From Mucilaginibacter segetis (lineage in GTDB: Bacteria; Bacteroidota; Bacteroidia; Sphingobacteriales; Sphingobacteriaceae), in contig NZ_JAEHFW010000001.1 of the NCBI RefSeq assembly GCF_016522075.1, positions 930,001 to 994,000 on the forward strand: 64,000 nt of DNA. Reading direction: 5' to 3'. Positions 53,448-63,479 of the stretch are shown piece after piece. A program made the position numbers and the translations under genes. The notes under the pieces are model-generated. The model saw only the letters and a program-made list of their open reading frames with translations, searched no databases and had not been told where the DNA came from. Positions within the stretch are counted from its first letter, which is position 1; every line of letters starts with the position of its first letter.

Positions 53448-54115
53448 TCCTGCCGCCTTTACGCTGGGCCACGGATAATGGGGCAATGATCGCTTTGCCG
53501 GCCTGGGACTATCGAGACTCGGGCTCGACATACCACCTGTTCCCAACGTGGGACTTACCTTGGCAGAGTTTTGAACTTGTAATCTTTTTAGTTTTTTGCA
53601 AAATCGGATTCTTTTTTTCACCTGGAGTTGAGTTCGAACCTTCTCGCAACTTTTAAGCCAGGTTAAAATGAACTAGTAATGCTCAGTATCAGTACTAATG
53701 CAATATTACGAAACCCAAGCACAAATTAATAAATTAAAATTTTGTCGATACCTCATTATAAAAGAGGAGAAATCATCGATGGTTCCCACCCAAATTTCCA
53801 ATTCGTCGTAATTTCTCAATAAACTGGTTTGAAAAAACGTCATTGTGGGGACAAAAAAACATTGCCGCTAAATAGTCAAACCTTCGGAGGCTAGATTCGA
53901 ACCAGATTTTAACTGAGTGGATACTTTGATTTCTGAAACGGTTCGATACCCTAATTGACGAACAGTAAAACTATCAACAACGGATAACTGAACATTATCT
54001 ACGATTAAATGCTTTTATGATTATATTATCAGCTTAGCTTTTACTGAAACATCTATGCCTCTAATCATCCATCATTTATATAATTAGATATCACATTAAA
54101 CATCCCAGCATAATC
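53448..54115. other. Degenerate non-coding region
   Basis: Nothing recognisable beyond short TTCGAAC-containing fragments (around 53630 and 53895) that resemble tRNA T-loops but do not fold into a tRNA. It is probably debris of past integrations. Confidence 0.4.
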
Positions 54116-54146
54116 AATAAGGTGTCACAAATTGTGACACCTTATT
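54116..54146 (-). terminator. Perfect 15-bp palindrome after the ORF6N gene
   Basis: AATAAGGTGTCACAA-A-TTGTGACACCTTATT. It follows the stop of the ORF6N 3' half on the minus strand. A closely related palindrome occurs inside the N-terminal half. Confidence 0.65.
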
Positions 54147-54159
54147 GCTCTGAAAATTT

Positions 54160-54420
54160 CTATTCGTAAGTCTTATAGCCAATTGTATTCCTGGGTTCAT
54201 GCTTTTGCTGAACCAGTTGTTTCAAAGCCTGAAAAATGGCTTGTATATCTTCATGGTGCTGAACCAGCAGTTTTTCCTACTGTTCAAACCTTATTAAGAG
54301 GTCCTGATGCGTGGCCAGCATTACTCTGAATTTAACAAACACTTCGATGATCTTAATACTCATGGCAATCGCCTGAGGCCTTTTAATCACATTGGCCAGC
54401 ATTAATATGCCATGCTCGCT
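54160..54420 (-). pseudogene. 3' half of an ORF6N-domain gene split by an insertion
   Basis: Read on the minus strand from 54420 the frame gives SEHGILMLANVIKRPQAIAM, SIKIIEVFVKFRVMLATHQD and, after an in-frame TAG at 54277-54279, EKLLVQHHEDIQAIFQALKQ. This is exactly the C-terminal part expected after the SE at the end of the ORF6N half at 58310-58576. The six bases CTCGCT at the break are present on both sides. The TAG is probably a later mutation. Confidence 0.85.
54415..54420. repeat. Target-site duplication, left copy
   Basis: CTCGCT, repeated at 58310-58315, lies at the exact break between the two ORF6N halves. Confidence 0.75.
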
Positions 54421-54517
54421 TTATGTAAGGTAATTGATTATGTAAAATATCGGCATCCCGCACTAATATCTGCTTGGAAATAGCCTCTATTTTACATAAT
54501 CACATTACATAATTTGA
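54421..54517. repeat. Left-end nested inverted repeat of the 3.9-kb insertion
   Basis: TTATGTAAGGTAATTG and TGATTATGTAAAATA are mirrored by TATTTTACATAATCA and TTACATAATTT further in. The inner 15-bp arms are perfect. Confidence 0.7.
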
Positions 54518-54579
54518 TCGAAATGAATGTCAAAACGCCTTGCAGACATTGATGAAAAACGGAAGAAATGCGGCTCGTT

Positions 54580-55488
54580 TTAATTCAAATTTCGATACTC
54601 CAGTGGGGTTTTGCCGACACGTTTTTTAAATACGCGGGTAAAATGCTGCGGATATTTAAAGCCTAACTCGTAAGCTACCTGGTTTACGGTTTTTTCGACG
54701 TCCGATATTTTCTCTTTGGCCATATCGATCAGTTTGAACTGGATATATTCCTGCGCAGTTTTACCAGTTTCCTTTTTCACGAGGTCGCCAAAATAATTGG
54801 ACGATAAGTTTAATGTATCCGCGCAGTAAGCTACAGAGGGTAAGCCGATGGTCTGCGGTTTATCGGTTGCAAAAAAGTCGTTCAGCAGGGTTTCAAACCG
54901 TTCGATAATCCCCGTGGTGATGTGTTCACGAGTCATGAATTGACGGTCGTAAAAGCGGGTACAATAATCCAGGAACAATTGGATATTAGCGACGATCAGC
55001 TTTTTACTGTGTTTATCGATACCAGCTTGTAACTCATAATCGATTTTATGCAGGCAATCCATTACGATACTTTTTTCTTTCTCTGAAAGATGCAACGCCT
55101 CATGGGATTGATAGCCAAAAAAACCGTACTCTTGAATATGCCTGCCTAATGGCGTCCCATGGATCAGATCAGGATCAAATGCTAAAACATAACCTTTGGG
55201 CTGGTAAGTTTCGCCGTTGCTGTTAACGCCTGCGACTTGTCCGGGCGCCATAAATACCAAAGTGCCTTCCTGGTAATCATAAGTGGCCCTTCCATACACC
55301 AGATCGCCGCACTTTACATCCTTTAAAAAAACAACATAAAAACCAAAATACATTTGCGAACCCTGTCTGGGGTCAGCTTTGGATAGGTCAACCACCGTGA
55401 CCAGCGGATGCTTGGTTTCATTGTTATTGAAGGTATTGTACTCACTAATGGTATTGAACCGCCGCATGTTGTCCATAATCACTTGCAT
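54580..55488 (-). CDS. AraC-family transcriptional regulator
   Basis: 302 residues (Met5 or Met8 are alternative starts). An N-terminal cupin-like sensing domain is followed by a C-terminal double HTH (YCADTLNLSSNYFGDLVKKE, VNQVAYELGFKYPQHFTRVF and KKRVGKTPLEYR). It is divergent from the aldo-keto reductase genes over 147 bases and likely activates them in response to a small carbonyl or stress signal. Confidence 0.93.
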   Translation of the reverse strand: MQVIMDNMRRFNTISEYNTFNNNETKHPLVTVVDLSKADPRQGSQMYFGFYVVFLKDVKCGDLVYGRATYDYQEGTLVFMAPGQVAGVNSNGETYQPKGYVLAFDPDLIHGTPLGRHIQEYGFFGYQSHEALHLSEKEKSIVMDCLHKIDYELQAGIDKHSKKLIVANIQLFLDYCTRFYDRQFMTREHITTGIIERFETLLNDFFATDKPQTIGLPSVAYCADTLNLSSNYFGDLVKKETGKTAQEYIQFKLIDMAKEKISDVEKTVNQVAYELGFKYPQHFTRVFKKRVGKTPLEYRNLN

Positions 55489-55586
55489 TTAGACATCAAA
55501 TTTAGGGGTTAAATCCGTTATAACGGCTTATCTGCCAAAGCATCTGTAATAATGGTAGAAATTGCCGTAATCCGTATCCTAATTAG

Positions 55587-56486
<900 letters not shown>

Positions 56487-56492
56487 AAATAA

Positions 56493-57482
<990 letters not shown>

Positions 57483-57509
57483 TATGAACTAATCATAAAA
57501 CCTAACATC

Positions 57510-58007
57510 ATGAAAAAAGCAATCTTCATCCTGCTTTGCTGTATGGCCTGTATGCATTCAGGTTATGCACAAGCTAAACTTCCAAATTCGTCAGCAGTCA
57601 CTAATTCAAAAGAAGACCAGGAAATCCTCGAACTATCGAAAAACAAATGGAACTGGATGGCCGATAAAAACACAGAGGCATTAAACGGCTTGTTTGCCGA
57701 CAATTGTGTTTTCGTACACATGGGCGGAAGCTGGGGTAAAAGCCAGGAACTGAATACGATAAAAGGCGGCGGCATCTGGTATAAAAAAGCAGAGGTCTAT
57801 GGCGCATCGGTAAATATCCTGGGTAATACGGCGATCTTGTTGAACGATCTTGACCTGTTGGCGGTAGTGGGCGGCAATGAAGTAACGCACGCATTCATGG
57901 TGACAGAAGTCTATGTTAAAGAGAATGGCGAATGGAAAATGGGTTCACTCACCTTTTCACAATTACTGCGTCCCGTAAAAATGAACACAACCCCGCAACA
58001 ACACTGA
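57510..58007 (+). CDS. Exported NTF2-like (DUF4440) protein
   Basis: 165 residues with a signal peptide (cleavage after GYAQ) and an NTF2-like cone fold (LSKNKWNWMADKNTEALNGL, FADNCVFVHMGGSWGKSQEL, HAFMVTEVYVKENGEWKMGS). No catalytic residues identified. It follows the reductase genes with a 27-base gap and may bind their substrate in the periplasm. Confidence 0.82.
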   Translation: MKKAIFILLCCMACMHSGYAQAKLPNSSAVTNSKEDQEILELSKNKWNWMADKNTEALNGLFADNCVFVHMGGSWGKSQELNTIKGGGIWYKKAEVYGASVNILGNTAILLNDLDLLAVVGGNEVTHAFMVTEVYVKENGEWKMGSLTFSQLLRPVKMNTTPQQH

Positions 58008-58008
58008 T

Positions 58009-58182
58009 ATGAATCGTCGTGAACTTTTAAAATCAGGGGCCGCGTTGGCAAGGCAAGTTATTGCATTATGGTGCGGGCTTTAGAAAAGGCTTATAACAAA
58101 GTTGTTGATGAGAAACCATCGGAAATATCCCCATGGCTGAAAGATGCAGAACTGTTGACCTGGCTAAAAGGGCTGAAGTAGC
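58009..58182 (+). pseudogene. Remnant of a Tat-exported protein gene
   Basis: The frame starts MNRRELLKSGAALARQV, a twin-arginine-type signal, but stops after 24 residues at 58081-58083. Another frame downstream resembles a protein C terminus (SPWLKDAELLTWLKGLK), with a frameshift in an A run near 58140. It appears to be a deleted gene. No ORF with a known function results. Confidence 0.45.
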
Positions 58183-58189
58183 AGTGCTT

Positions 58190-58309
58190 ATTATGTAAAG
58201 AAAAGTCCTTGTCAAAGCCGCTTTCCTTATCGATTAGCTGTAATCGACAAGGACTTCTTTACATAATCGATTAGCTTACATAAACCGAGTTATGTATAGT
58301 TTTACATAA
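58190..58309. repeat. Right-end nested inverted repeats of the 3.9-kb insertion
   Basis: ATTATGTAAAGAAAAGTCC...GACAAGGACTT...CTTTACATAAT pairs over about 22 bases, then CGAGTTATGTA and TACATAACTCG form an 11-bp stem (58285-58313) that reaches into the duplicated target. The TTATGTAA core recurs as in the left end. Confidence 0.7.
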
Positions 58310-58315
58310 CTCGCT
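58310..58315. repeat. Target-site duplication, right copy
   Basis: CTCGCT, identical to 54415-54420, in the ORF6N reading frame as Ser-Glu. Confidence 0.75.
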
Positions 58316-58576
58316 AAATGCATAGGGCAGTGCCCCGCCTAAGTGCTGCCTGGATGGTATCACATTTTGTGATACCATGTCGTCCACTTCTTTTTCGGTT
58401 AACTGATACATAAAATGCTCAGGAAACCGGTCCGAGTTTCTTTTGACCTGCTGACGTAGCCGGATGGGAATAGTACCATACATTTCCGCCAGATCCCGAT
58501 CCAGCATGACTTTAATACCCCGGATCAAATATATTTTTTCAGCGATCCGTTGATCATTCCGAATTTCAGGCTTCAT
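58310..58576 (-). pseudogene. 5' half of the ORF6N-domain gene
   Basis: Residues 1-89 of an ORF6N protein: IAEKIYLIRGIKVMLDRDLA, EMYGTIPIRLRQQVKRNSDR, FPEHFMYQLTEKEVDDMVSQ, and GALPYAFSE at the break. Reading on from the break gives 12 nonsense residues in the insertion. ORF6N proteins are phage/ICE-associated DNA-binding proteins of unclear role. Its ATG overlaps the integrase stop by 4 bases, so it was the gene downstream of the integrase. Confidence 0.85.
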
Positions 58577-59808
58577 AGCTTTTGATTGTTCAGTTTCTCT
58601 TTTAAGTTCATCATATCCATTTTCAGCTTCTTCTCCACTACGCGGGCATAGATCTGCGTGGTAGCGACTTTGGAATGGCCTAAGATTTTGCTGACGGTTT
58701 CTAAAGGCACCCCGTTTGAAAGGGTAACGGTCGTCGCAAAAGTATGCCGGGCCATATGGAAGGTGAGGTTTTTATGGATGCCGCAGCATTCGGCTATTTC
58801 CTTGAGGTAATTGTTCACCTTCTGATTGGACAGGAGCGGGAACACCGTCCCATTATACAGGGACCGTTCATTATGCCGGTACTTTTTGATGAGCTCTACG
58901 GCTTTCGGCAGCAAGGGAAGGTTAACGGGCTCAGCCGTCTTTTCCCTGGCCGTCCTGATCCATAATTCACCGTCTTCGGCTTTCACCACCTGGCCGGGTT
59001 TCAGGCTCATCAGGTCGCAGTAAGCCAGTCCGGTGTAACAGCTGAAAATAAAAAGGTCCTTGATCAGCGAAAGCCGTTCCAGGTCGAAGACCTTGCTCTC
59101 AATGGCGCGGAGCTCTGCCTCGGTAAGAAAGTCCCGGGCAACCTTTTTCATCCGGATGCGGAACGTCGCGAAAGGGTCGCGGTCTATCCACTGCATGTCC
59201 TGGGCCAGGTGCACCATTTTCTTTAACCTTTTCAGATGGACTTTGATGCCGTTATCCTTTAAGGGCTTATGATGGTCCTTCGGTTGCTGGCTCCTGAGAA
59301 AGGCGTCAAAGCCCTGGATGAAACCATGGTCAAGATCTTTGAGCAGCAGGTCATCCGCGCGGTAATGGGCAGCCACATACCTGGAAAGGTAACGCTGGGT
59401 ACCGAAATAATGTCTCAGGGTTTCCCGGCTGAGGCTCTTGCCCGACGTTTCATTATGATAGGTGATCAGCCGGTTGAGCGTGTAGGTTTCATCCGTTTCC
59501 CCCAGGAACAGGCTCTTGACGGTTTTCGGGGTGATCAGTTTGCCTTTCAGCAGGAGTTCCTTATAGCAATTGCCTAAGGCCAGCCTTACTTCGTCCAGGT
59601 AAGCATTGACCCGGCGCGCCTCGTCACGGGTGCCCCGTGCCGCGCCTTTGCCGAAATCCCAGACCGAAAGGCTGATGTGCTGCTTGAGTGCGATAAACGC
59701 TTTTTCCTTGTTTACAGTAACCGCTGCATACAGCGGCGCTTTGCCATTCCTGGCTTTGTCGGATTTAATGGTAAAATAAACCCGGAACGTCTGTGAAGTT
59801 TTCATCAT
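58573..59808 (-). CDS. int: Tyrosine recombinase (ICE integrase)
   Basis: 411 residues: an N-terminal Arm-type DNA-binding domain, a SAM-like core-binding domain and a catalytic domain with HMARHTFATTV, LGHSKVATTQIYARV (nucleophile Tyr). The first catalytic Arg position reads CYTGLAYCDL, that is Ala, as in CTnDOT-like integrases that lack this Arg. It lies near tRNA-Lys, the probable integration site. The ORF6N gene is immediately downstream. Confidence 0.93.
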   Translation of the reverse strand: MMKTSQTFRVYFTIKSDKARNGKAPLYAAVTVNKEKAFIALKQHISLSVWDFGKGAARGTRDEARRVNAYLDEVRLALGNCYKELLLKGKLITPKTVKSLFLGETDETYTLNRLITYHNETSGKSLSRETLRHYFGTQRYLSRYVAAHYRADDLLLKDLDHGFIQGFDAFLRSQQPKDHHKPLKDNGIKVHLKRLKKMVHLAQDMQWIDRDPFATFRIRMKKVARDFLTEAELRAIESKVFDLERLSLIKDLFIFSCYTGLAYCDLMSLKPGQVVKAEDGELWIRTAREKTAEPVNLPLLPKAVELIKKYRHNERSLYNGTVFPLLSNQKVNNYLKEIAECCGIHKNLTFHMARHTFATTVTLSNGVPLETVSKILGHSKVATTQIYARVVEKKLKMDMMNLKEKLNNQKL

Positions 59809-60030
59809 ACATCAAATTAAGTTCAACTGCTTCATGTGCTCTGGATGAGTGTTGAGGACCCAGGGTTCGAATGCGGGCCGAATCATAACCCGCCTTTTTC
59901 AGCTAAAAAATTACAGATCAGCCACTTATTAAATTTTCGAACACCCGAAGTTAACCATCATCCGGAGGTGTTCAGTAAGGTGTTCAGAAAGCCGGCTTTA
60001 GAAAGGGTTGGAGAGGGGATAATTTATGAA
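59809..60030. other. Region between integrase and tRNA-Lys with a tRNA-like fragment
   Basis: Around 59848-59886 the plus strand reads TGTTGAGGACCC then GGGTTCGAATGCGGG, resembling the 3' half of a tRNA but not pairing cleanly. It may be an att remnant. Nothing else is seen. Confidence 0.35.
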
Positions 60031-60033
60031 AAA

Positions 60034-60062
60034 ACCCCCTAAACAAGCAGTTTAGAGGGTTT
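60034..60062. terminator. Hairpin terminator left of tRNA-Lys
   Basis: ACCCCCTAAAC and GTTTAGAGGGT pair with one mismatch and are flanked by A/T runs. Confidence 0.55.
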
Positions 60063-60088
60063 TCGATGCGCCGTTGGGGGCGACTTTG

Positions 60089-60161
60089 TGATCCCGCTGG
60101 GACTCGAACCCAGGACCCCAACATTAAAAGTGTTATGCTCTACCAGCTGAGCTACGGAATC
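60089..60161 (-). tRNA. tRNA-Lys (anticodon TTT)
   Basis: 73 bases. Acceptor stem GATTCCG/CGGGATC, D-arm GTAGCTCAGCTGGTAGAGC, anticodon loop CTTTTAA and T-arm CTGGGTTCGAGTCCCAG all form. The 3' CCA is not encoded. The 3' end faces the integrase. Confidence 0.95.
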
Positions 60162-60273
60162 ATACTTTATCCGTTTCTGTTAAAGTGGTGCAAATATAGG
60201 ATTTATTGCTATTGCCTGCAAACCTATTTTTAATTAATTTTTACGGATAAAATAAGCGCTTCATTATCAGTAA

Positions 60274-61302
60274 TTAGGGTTTATATATTCCTATAGTACC
60301 ATCACCTGCTAATAAAATAAGTGAGCCCTTTTTAGCTTTCCGGCACACATTATAGGTAGTGCTGTCAATTTTATGCCAGGTTAAGCCGCCATCGGTAGTT
60401 AAGTTACTCCCCGGTGTGCCGGTAGATAGGAAAGTACCGCCGCCCAGATATTCCACACAAGACTGATACCCGGATGGTCCGGCTTGCGGTATATTGCCCT
60501 GCTGAGCCGCATGTTTTTGTGGAAGAATGTATACTACCGAATCGGTTTGTTTGTCTTTAGCGTAATTACCTCCCACAACAATAGTTTGTTTTTTGCCATA
60601 CGCAACAGAAAATGCACCCCGACTTGGTTCGCCATTAGTAAGGGGTAGGGGAGTAGCTATCCAATTTAGCTTATTTACAGGGGACGACAGCATACGGCTA
60701 ACGCTGCCACCCGTTACTATGGTAATTATACCGTTTACCCGCAGGCATGTCCCGCTTGCGGCAAATGCTGCTTCGTCTTTCAAAGCGACCGGCGCATCGG
60801 CAGCGGGGGCCCATGTTTCGCCGCCGTTTTTTGTTTCCAGTAATAAAAATTTATTATCGATGGGATCGCCCATAATAAAGCCATGTTTGGTGTCGGCAAA
60901 ATCCATTGCATCTAAAAAATAGGCTTTATCTGTTTGTTGATATTTCAATTGCCAATTAAGGCCTCCATCGGCTGTTTTTAGGATCACGGCCGGGGTGCCC
61001 GAACTCATGATGATGGCTTCCTTGTCGGAAAATGCCTCAATGTCCCTGAAATCGCTTTTCTCAAAGCCTTTTACCTGCCGCCAGGTCCAGGTGAGTCCAC
61101 CATCGTGTGTAATGCCTACGTTGCCGCCGGTACCGCTAACCCACGCTGTTTTATTATCAATAACCGAAAGCCCTCTTATGCTTACACGTTTCACCTCTTT
61201 TACAGGTGTTATGGTTTGGGCCTTTAGATGAAAGGATTTTAATAAAAATGAAACGAAAATTAATGAGGCTACTTTGAATGTACGGGAGTTAAATTTTAAC
61301 AT
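60274..61302 (-). CDS. Exported YCF48-like/BNR-repeat propeller protein
   Basis: 342 residues from the ATG at 61302, which gives a signal peptide (FKVASLIFVSFLLKSFHLKA). Repeats GNVGITHDGGLTWTWRQVKG, VILKTADGGLNWQLKY, LLLETKNGGETWAPAAD and NLTTDGGLTWHKID are BNR/Asp-box blades as in YCF48-type proteins. It is probably a periplasmic or surface propeller. Function unknown. It is normal chromosome beside the tRNA-Lys gene. Confidence 0.82.
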   Translation of the reverse strand: MLKFNSRTFKVASLIFVSFLLKSFHLKAQTITPVKEVKRVSIRGLSVIDNKTAWVSGTGGNVGITHDGGLTWTWRQVKGFEKSDFRDIEAFSDKEAIIMSSGTPAVILKTADGGLNWQLKYQQTDKAYFLDAMDFADTKHGFIMGDPIDNKFLLLETKNGGETWAPAADAPVALKDEAAFAASGTCLRVNGIITIVTGGSVSRMLSSPVNKLNWIATPLPLTNGEPSRGAFSVAYGKKQTIVVGGNYAKDKQTDSVVYILPQKHAAQQGNIPQAGPSGYQSCVEYLGGGTFLSTGTPGSNLTTDGGLTWHKIDSTTYNVCRKAKKGSLILLAGDGTIGIYKP

Positions 61303-61434
61303 ATGGTGAATATAATGGCGGTTTGTTATAGTTATCATAACTGCTGCAGATAACATTCCCGAAGTTACCTTTTGCCGCCGATTTTACAAATACCTTATTT
61401 TTTGATTTATTATAACAGCATTCGGTAAAACAAT

Positions 61435-61442
61435 TATATTTG
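61435..61442 (+). promoter_or_regulatory. -7 box before tRNA-Leu
   Basis: TATATTTG, a perfect TAnnTTTG match, 13 bases before the tRNA start. Confidence 0.55.
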
Positions 61443-61455
61443 CATCCGCTTAAAT

Positions 61456-61539
61456 GCCCGGATGGCGAAATTGGTAAACGTTGCGGTCTCAGAAGCCGTT
61501 GAGAATTGTCTCTTGAGAGTTCGAGTCTCTCTTCGGGCA
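61456..61539 (+). tRNA. tRNA-Leu (anticodon CAG)
   Basis: 84 bases with acceptor GCCCGGA/TTCGGGC, a long variable arm typical of Leu tRNAs, anticodon loop CTCAGAA and T-loop TTCGAGT. CCA is not encoded. Confidence 0.9.
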
Positions 61540-61553
61540 CATCTATTTAAGTT

Positions 61554-61601
61554 GAAAGTCTTAAGTTGATAAGCAATCCTGCTTAAAACCTTAAGACTTT
61601 C
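61554..61601 (+). terminator. Inverted repeat between the tRNA-Leu genes
   Basis: Perfect 12-bp arms GAAAGTCTTAAG/CTTAAGACTTTC with an inner AGCA/TGCT pairing. It probably ends the first tRNA transcript or is a processing element. Confidence 0.5.
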
Positions 61602-61614
61602 TATTTACTGAAAA

Positions 61615-61698
61615 GCCCGGGTGGCGAAATTGGTAGACGCACCATCTTGAGGGGGTGGCATTCGTAAGGATGTACGAGTTCGAATCTCGTTCCGGGCA
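61615..61698 (+). tRNA. tRNA-Leu (anticodon GAG)
   Basis: 84 bases, acceptor GCCCGGG/TCCGGGC, anticodon stem CCATC/GGTGG with loop TTGAGGG, long variable arm and T-loop TTCGAAT. Confidence 0.93.
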
Positions 61699-61704
61699 CT
61701 ATAC

Positions 61705-62157
61705 TTACTCAGCAACTTTAAACTGGTGCTGATAATACCACTCCACAATACAAACTCCGTCGCTCCAGCTTAATTCACCATCTGCCGCAAGCTGTGTAAT
61801 TAATACCGACAAGTTGTGTAAAAAAGCACTTTTAATATCACCATCTAAGTTTTGTAAAACCCGAATGGCGCATTTAGTAATCTCCTGTGGATCTGTTTGT
61901 CCGGTACATTCATCAGCCAGTTTAAGATCAGCCAATATTTGGGGGATTCCGGCGCGTAGTATCTCTTTTAACTTATCATCTACCGTGCCCGGTATTACGG
62001 CTGCTAATACATCCGCCAAGGGCGAATCCATAAAGTTTTTTATGTTTTCGGTTATCACAACTCCCGCATGGACAGCTATTTTTAAATCCGCCGGGAAGCT
62101 ATTGAAAAGTGAACGTATGGCCGACCATATTTTATTTAAGAATGATTTTAAGCTCAT
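61705..62157 (-). CDS. Prophage-region hypothetical protein
   Basis: 150 residues, helical, beginning MSLKSFLNKIWSAIRSLFNS. It has hydrophobic amphipathic segments (ADVLAAVIPGTVDDKLKEIL) and Cys residues. Unrecognised. Its place after lysis genes suggests a phage accessory or immunity protein. It ends 6 bases from tRNA-Leu. Confidence 0.55.
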   Translation of the reverse strand: MSLKSFLNKIWSAIRSLFNSFPADLKIAVHAGVVITENIKNFMDSPLADVLAAVIPGTVDDKLKEILRAGIPQILADLKLADECTGQTDPQEITKCAIRVLQNLDGDIKSAFLHNLSVLITQLAADGELSWSDGVCIVEWYYQHQFKVAE

Positions 62158-62166
62158 GGCTGTTTT

Positions 62167-62415
62167 TTAATTTTTAGTTGTTTTGATTTCATCTATTTCG
62201 TTTTGTAAAAGCGCTACCTGGCTTTCCAGTACTTTAAGCCGGATCTCGTTAACGCGTGTTTGGGCGTCCTGCTGCATTTTTACATCACGGATATCGTTTT
62301 TCAATTCGAAGTAGGTGGTCATTACTGATACTACTATACTGGCCGTGCTGATTATAGTAACTACTATATTTTTTATGGTGATGCCTTTTAGCTCACGGTG
62401 TTCAAAGGTGGTCAT
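62167..62415 (-). CDS. Small membrane/coiled-coil protein (lysis-module type)
   Basis: 82 residues, one membrane helix (NIVVTIISTASIVVSVMTTY) and a coiled coil (VLESQVALLQNEIDEIKTT). This topology resembles spanin- or holin-accessory proteins. It overlaps the lysozyme gene by 4 bases (ATGA). Confidence 0.65.
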   Translation of the reverse strand: MTTFEHRELKGITIKNIVVTIISTASIVVSVMTTYFELKNDIRDVKMQQDAQTRVNEIRLKVLESQVALLQNEIDEIKTTKN

Positions 62416-62888
62416 GATGGTTGCTGTTTTAAAAAAAGTGTTCGTTCCTGTTTGCGGCGTTTAGTGAGCGTGTCGCAGATCACTTTTTTTCCTGTTTGCG
62501 GATCGGTTATTTTGTTCCAAACTAAAAACTGATCGGCAGCACCTATGTAATCATGCGCATTGAGTTTGCGCATCAGGGTAGACTTTTGTAAGGCGCCGGT
62601 ACCTTCGTTGTAAGCGAAGGATACCAGGGCGTCAAACTGATTCTGAGTCAACGGGACTTTAACTGAATTATTTACGGCAGTTACATACCAGCCCAGGGTA
62701 TTTAACAGTAAAGCTTCGGCTTGATTCGGATGTGTTAACCGGTCGCCCGGCTTAACAGCTTTACCATCATGGTAGCGCGTAGATCCATAGCCGATGGTCC
62801 AAATCCCGGCAACATCACGGTAAGCTGTTAGCATAAGACCCTCAAACTGCTTAATTATGGCCAGCCCGTGTTCACTTATCTTCATCAT
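62412..62888 (-). CDS. Phage-type lysozyme (GH24)
   Basis: 158 residues (Met1 or Met2) with the T4-lysozyme-like pattern: LAIIKQFEGLMLTAYRDVAG (catalytic Glu), IWTIGYGSTRYHDG (catalytic-type Asp/Thr) and LTQNQFDALVSFAYNEGTGA. It degrades peptidoglycan at the end of phage infection. No signal peptide, so export depends on a holin. Confidence 0.88.
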   Translation of the reverse strand: MMKISEHGLAIIKQFEGLMLTAYRDVAGIWTIGYGSTRYHDGKAVKPGDRLTHPNQAEALLLNTLGWYVTAVNNSVKVPLTQNQFDALVSFAYNEGTGALQKSTLMRKLNAHDYIGAADQFLVWNKITDPQTGKKVICDTLTKRRKQERTLFLKQQPS

Positions 62889-63114
62889 TATGCGGCGGAG
62901 TTAATGGTTCATATTGTTTCACTGCAAACTGGGCAATTATGGCAATAGTGGTACCTGTTGCTATAAGTATAGTGCAAAGGTTTGCAGGTATAACCGCTAT
63001 CTGGGCGAGCGAAGTACCCATACCGGCTAAACCCACACCAAATATTTGCGCCCGTTTAAAAAAAGAAGGGGTATCGCTTAAGAAGCGTTGTATCAATGTG
63101 AATTTTTTTTCCAT
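62872..63114 (-). CDS. Two-helix membrane protein, candidate holin
   Basis: 80 residues with two membrane helices (AQIFGVGLAGMGTSLAQIAV, ANLCTILIATGTTIAIIAQF) and an acidic C terminus. It overlaps the lysozyme gene start by 17 bases and precedes it in transcription, the usual place of a holin. Confidence 0.7.
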   Translation of the reverse strand: MEKKFTLIQRFLSDTPSFFKRAQIFGVGLAGMGTSLAQIAVIPANLCTILIATGTTIAIIAQFAVKQYEPLTPPHNDEDK

Positions 63115-63120
63115 TTTTTA

Positions 63121-63453
63121 TTAATGTGCTAATGGTTTTACAGCACTGAGGCTATCGGCTACGTATTGTTTACGAAACTGTGTAGCAACAGCAGTTTGAA
63201 TAGTCTGAAAATATACCTGGGCGTCGTCCAGCTTATCCATTGGGAGCTTGATTTTTTTTAGGTAAGGAATAACACCTTCTTGCGAGGTGCCCATTAAGGA
63301 ACTTAGTTGATCGCCGGTTAGCCCGATCTGATAAACCCTTTTAGGATCAGGTTGATATTTTGAAGTATCCGGTTTTGCTTTTTCTTTTGTGGTTTGACCA
63401 AAAGTTACCGCTGCGCACGCCAATAAGGCGATCGTTAAAATTGCTTTTTTCAT
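63121..63453 (-). CDS. Exported hypothetical protein in the phage region
   Basis: 110 residues with a signal peptide (cleavage after VTFGQ) and a short helical mature part (TGDQLSSLMGTSQEGVIPYL). Unrecognised. It lies between the tail-fibre-like gene and the holin candidate. Confidence 0.6.
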   Translation of the reverse strand: MKKAILTIALLACAAVTFGQTTKEKAKPDTSKYQPDPKRVYQIGLTGDQLSSLMGTSQEGVIPYLKKIKLPMDKLDDAQVYFQTIQTAVATQFRKQYVADSLSAVKPLAH

Positions 63454-63479
63454 GATTGTTTTATTTGTGTGATTAGTGA

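Noticed and set aside
53424..53621. 65-residue minus-strand frame
   Set aside because: It overlaps the recombinase remnant and degenerate sequence and has no recognisable pattern.
53600..53910. tRNA genes suggested by TTCGAAC motifs
   Set aside because: The flanking bases do not form acceptor, D or anticodon arms.
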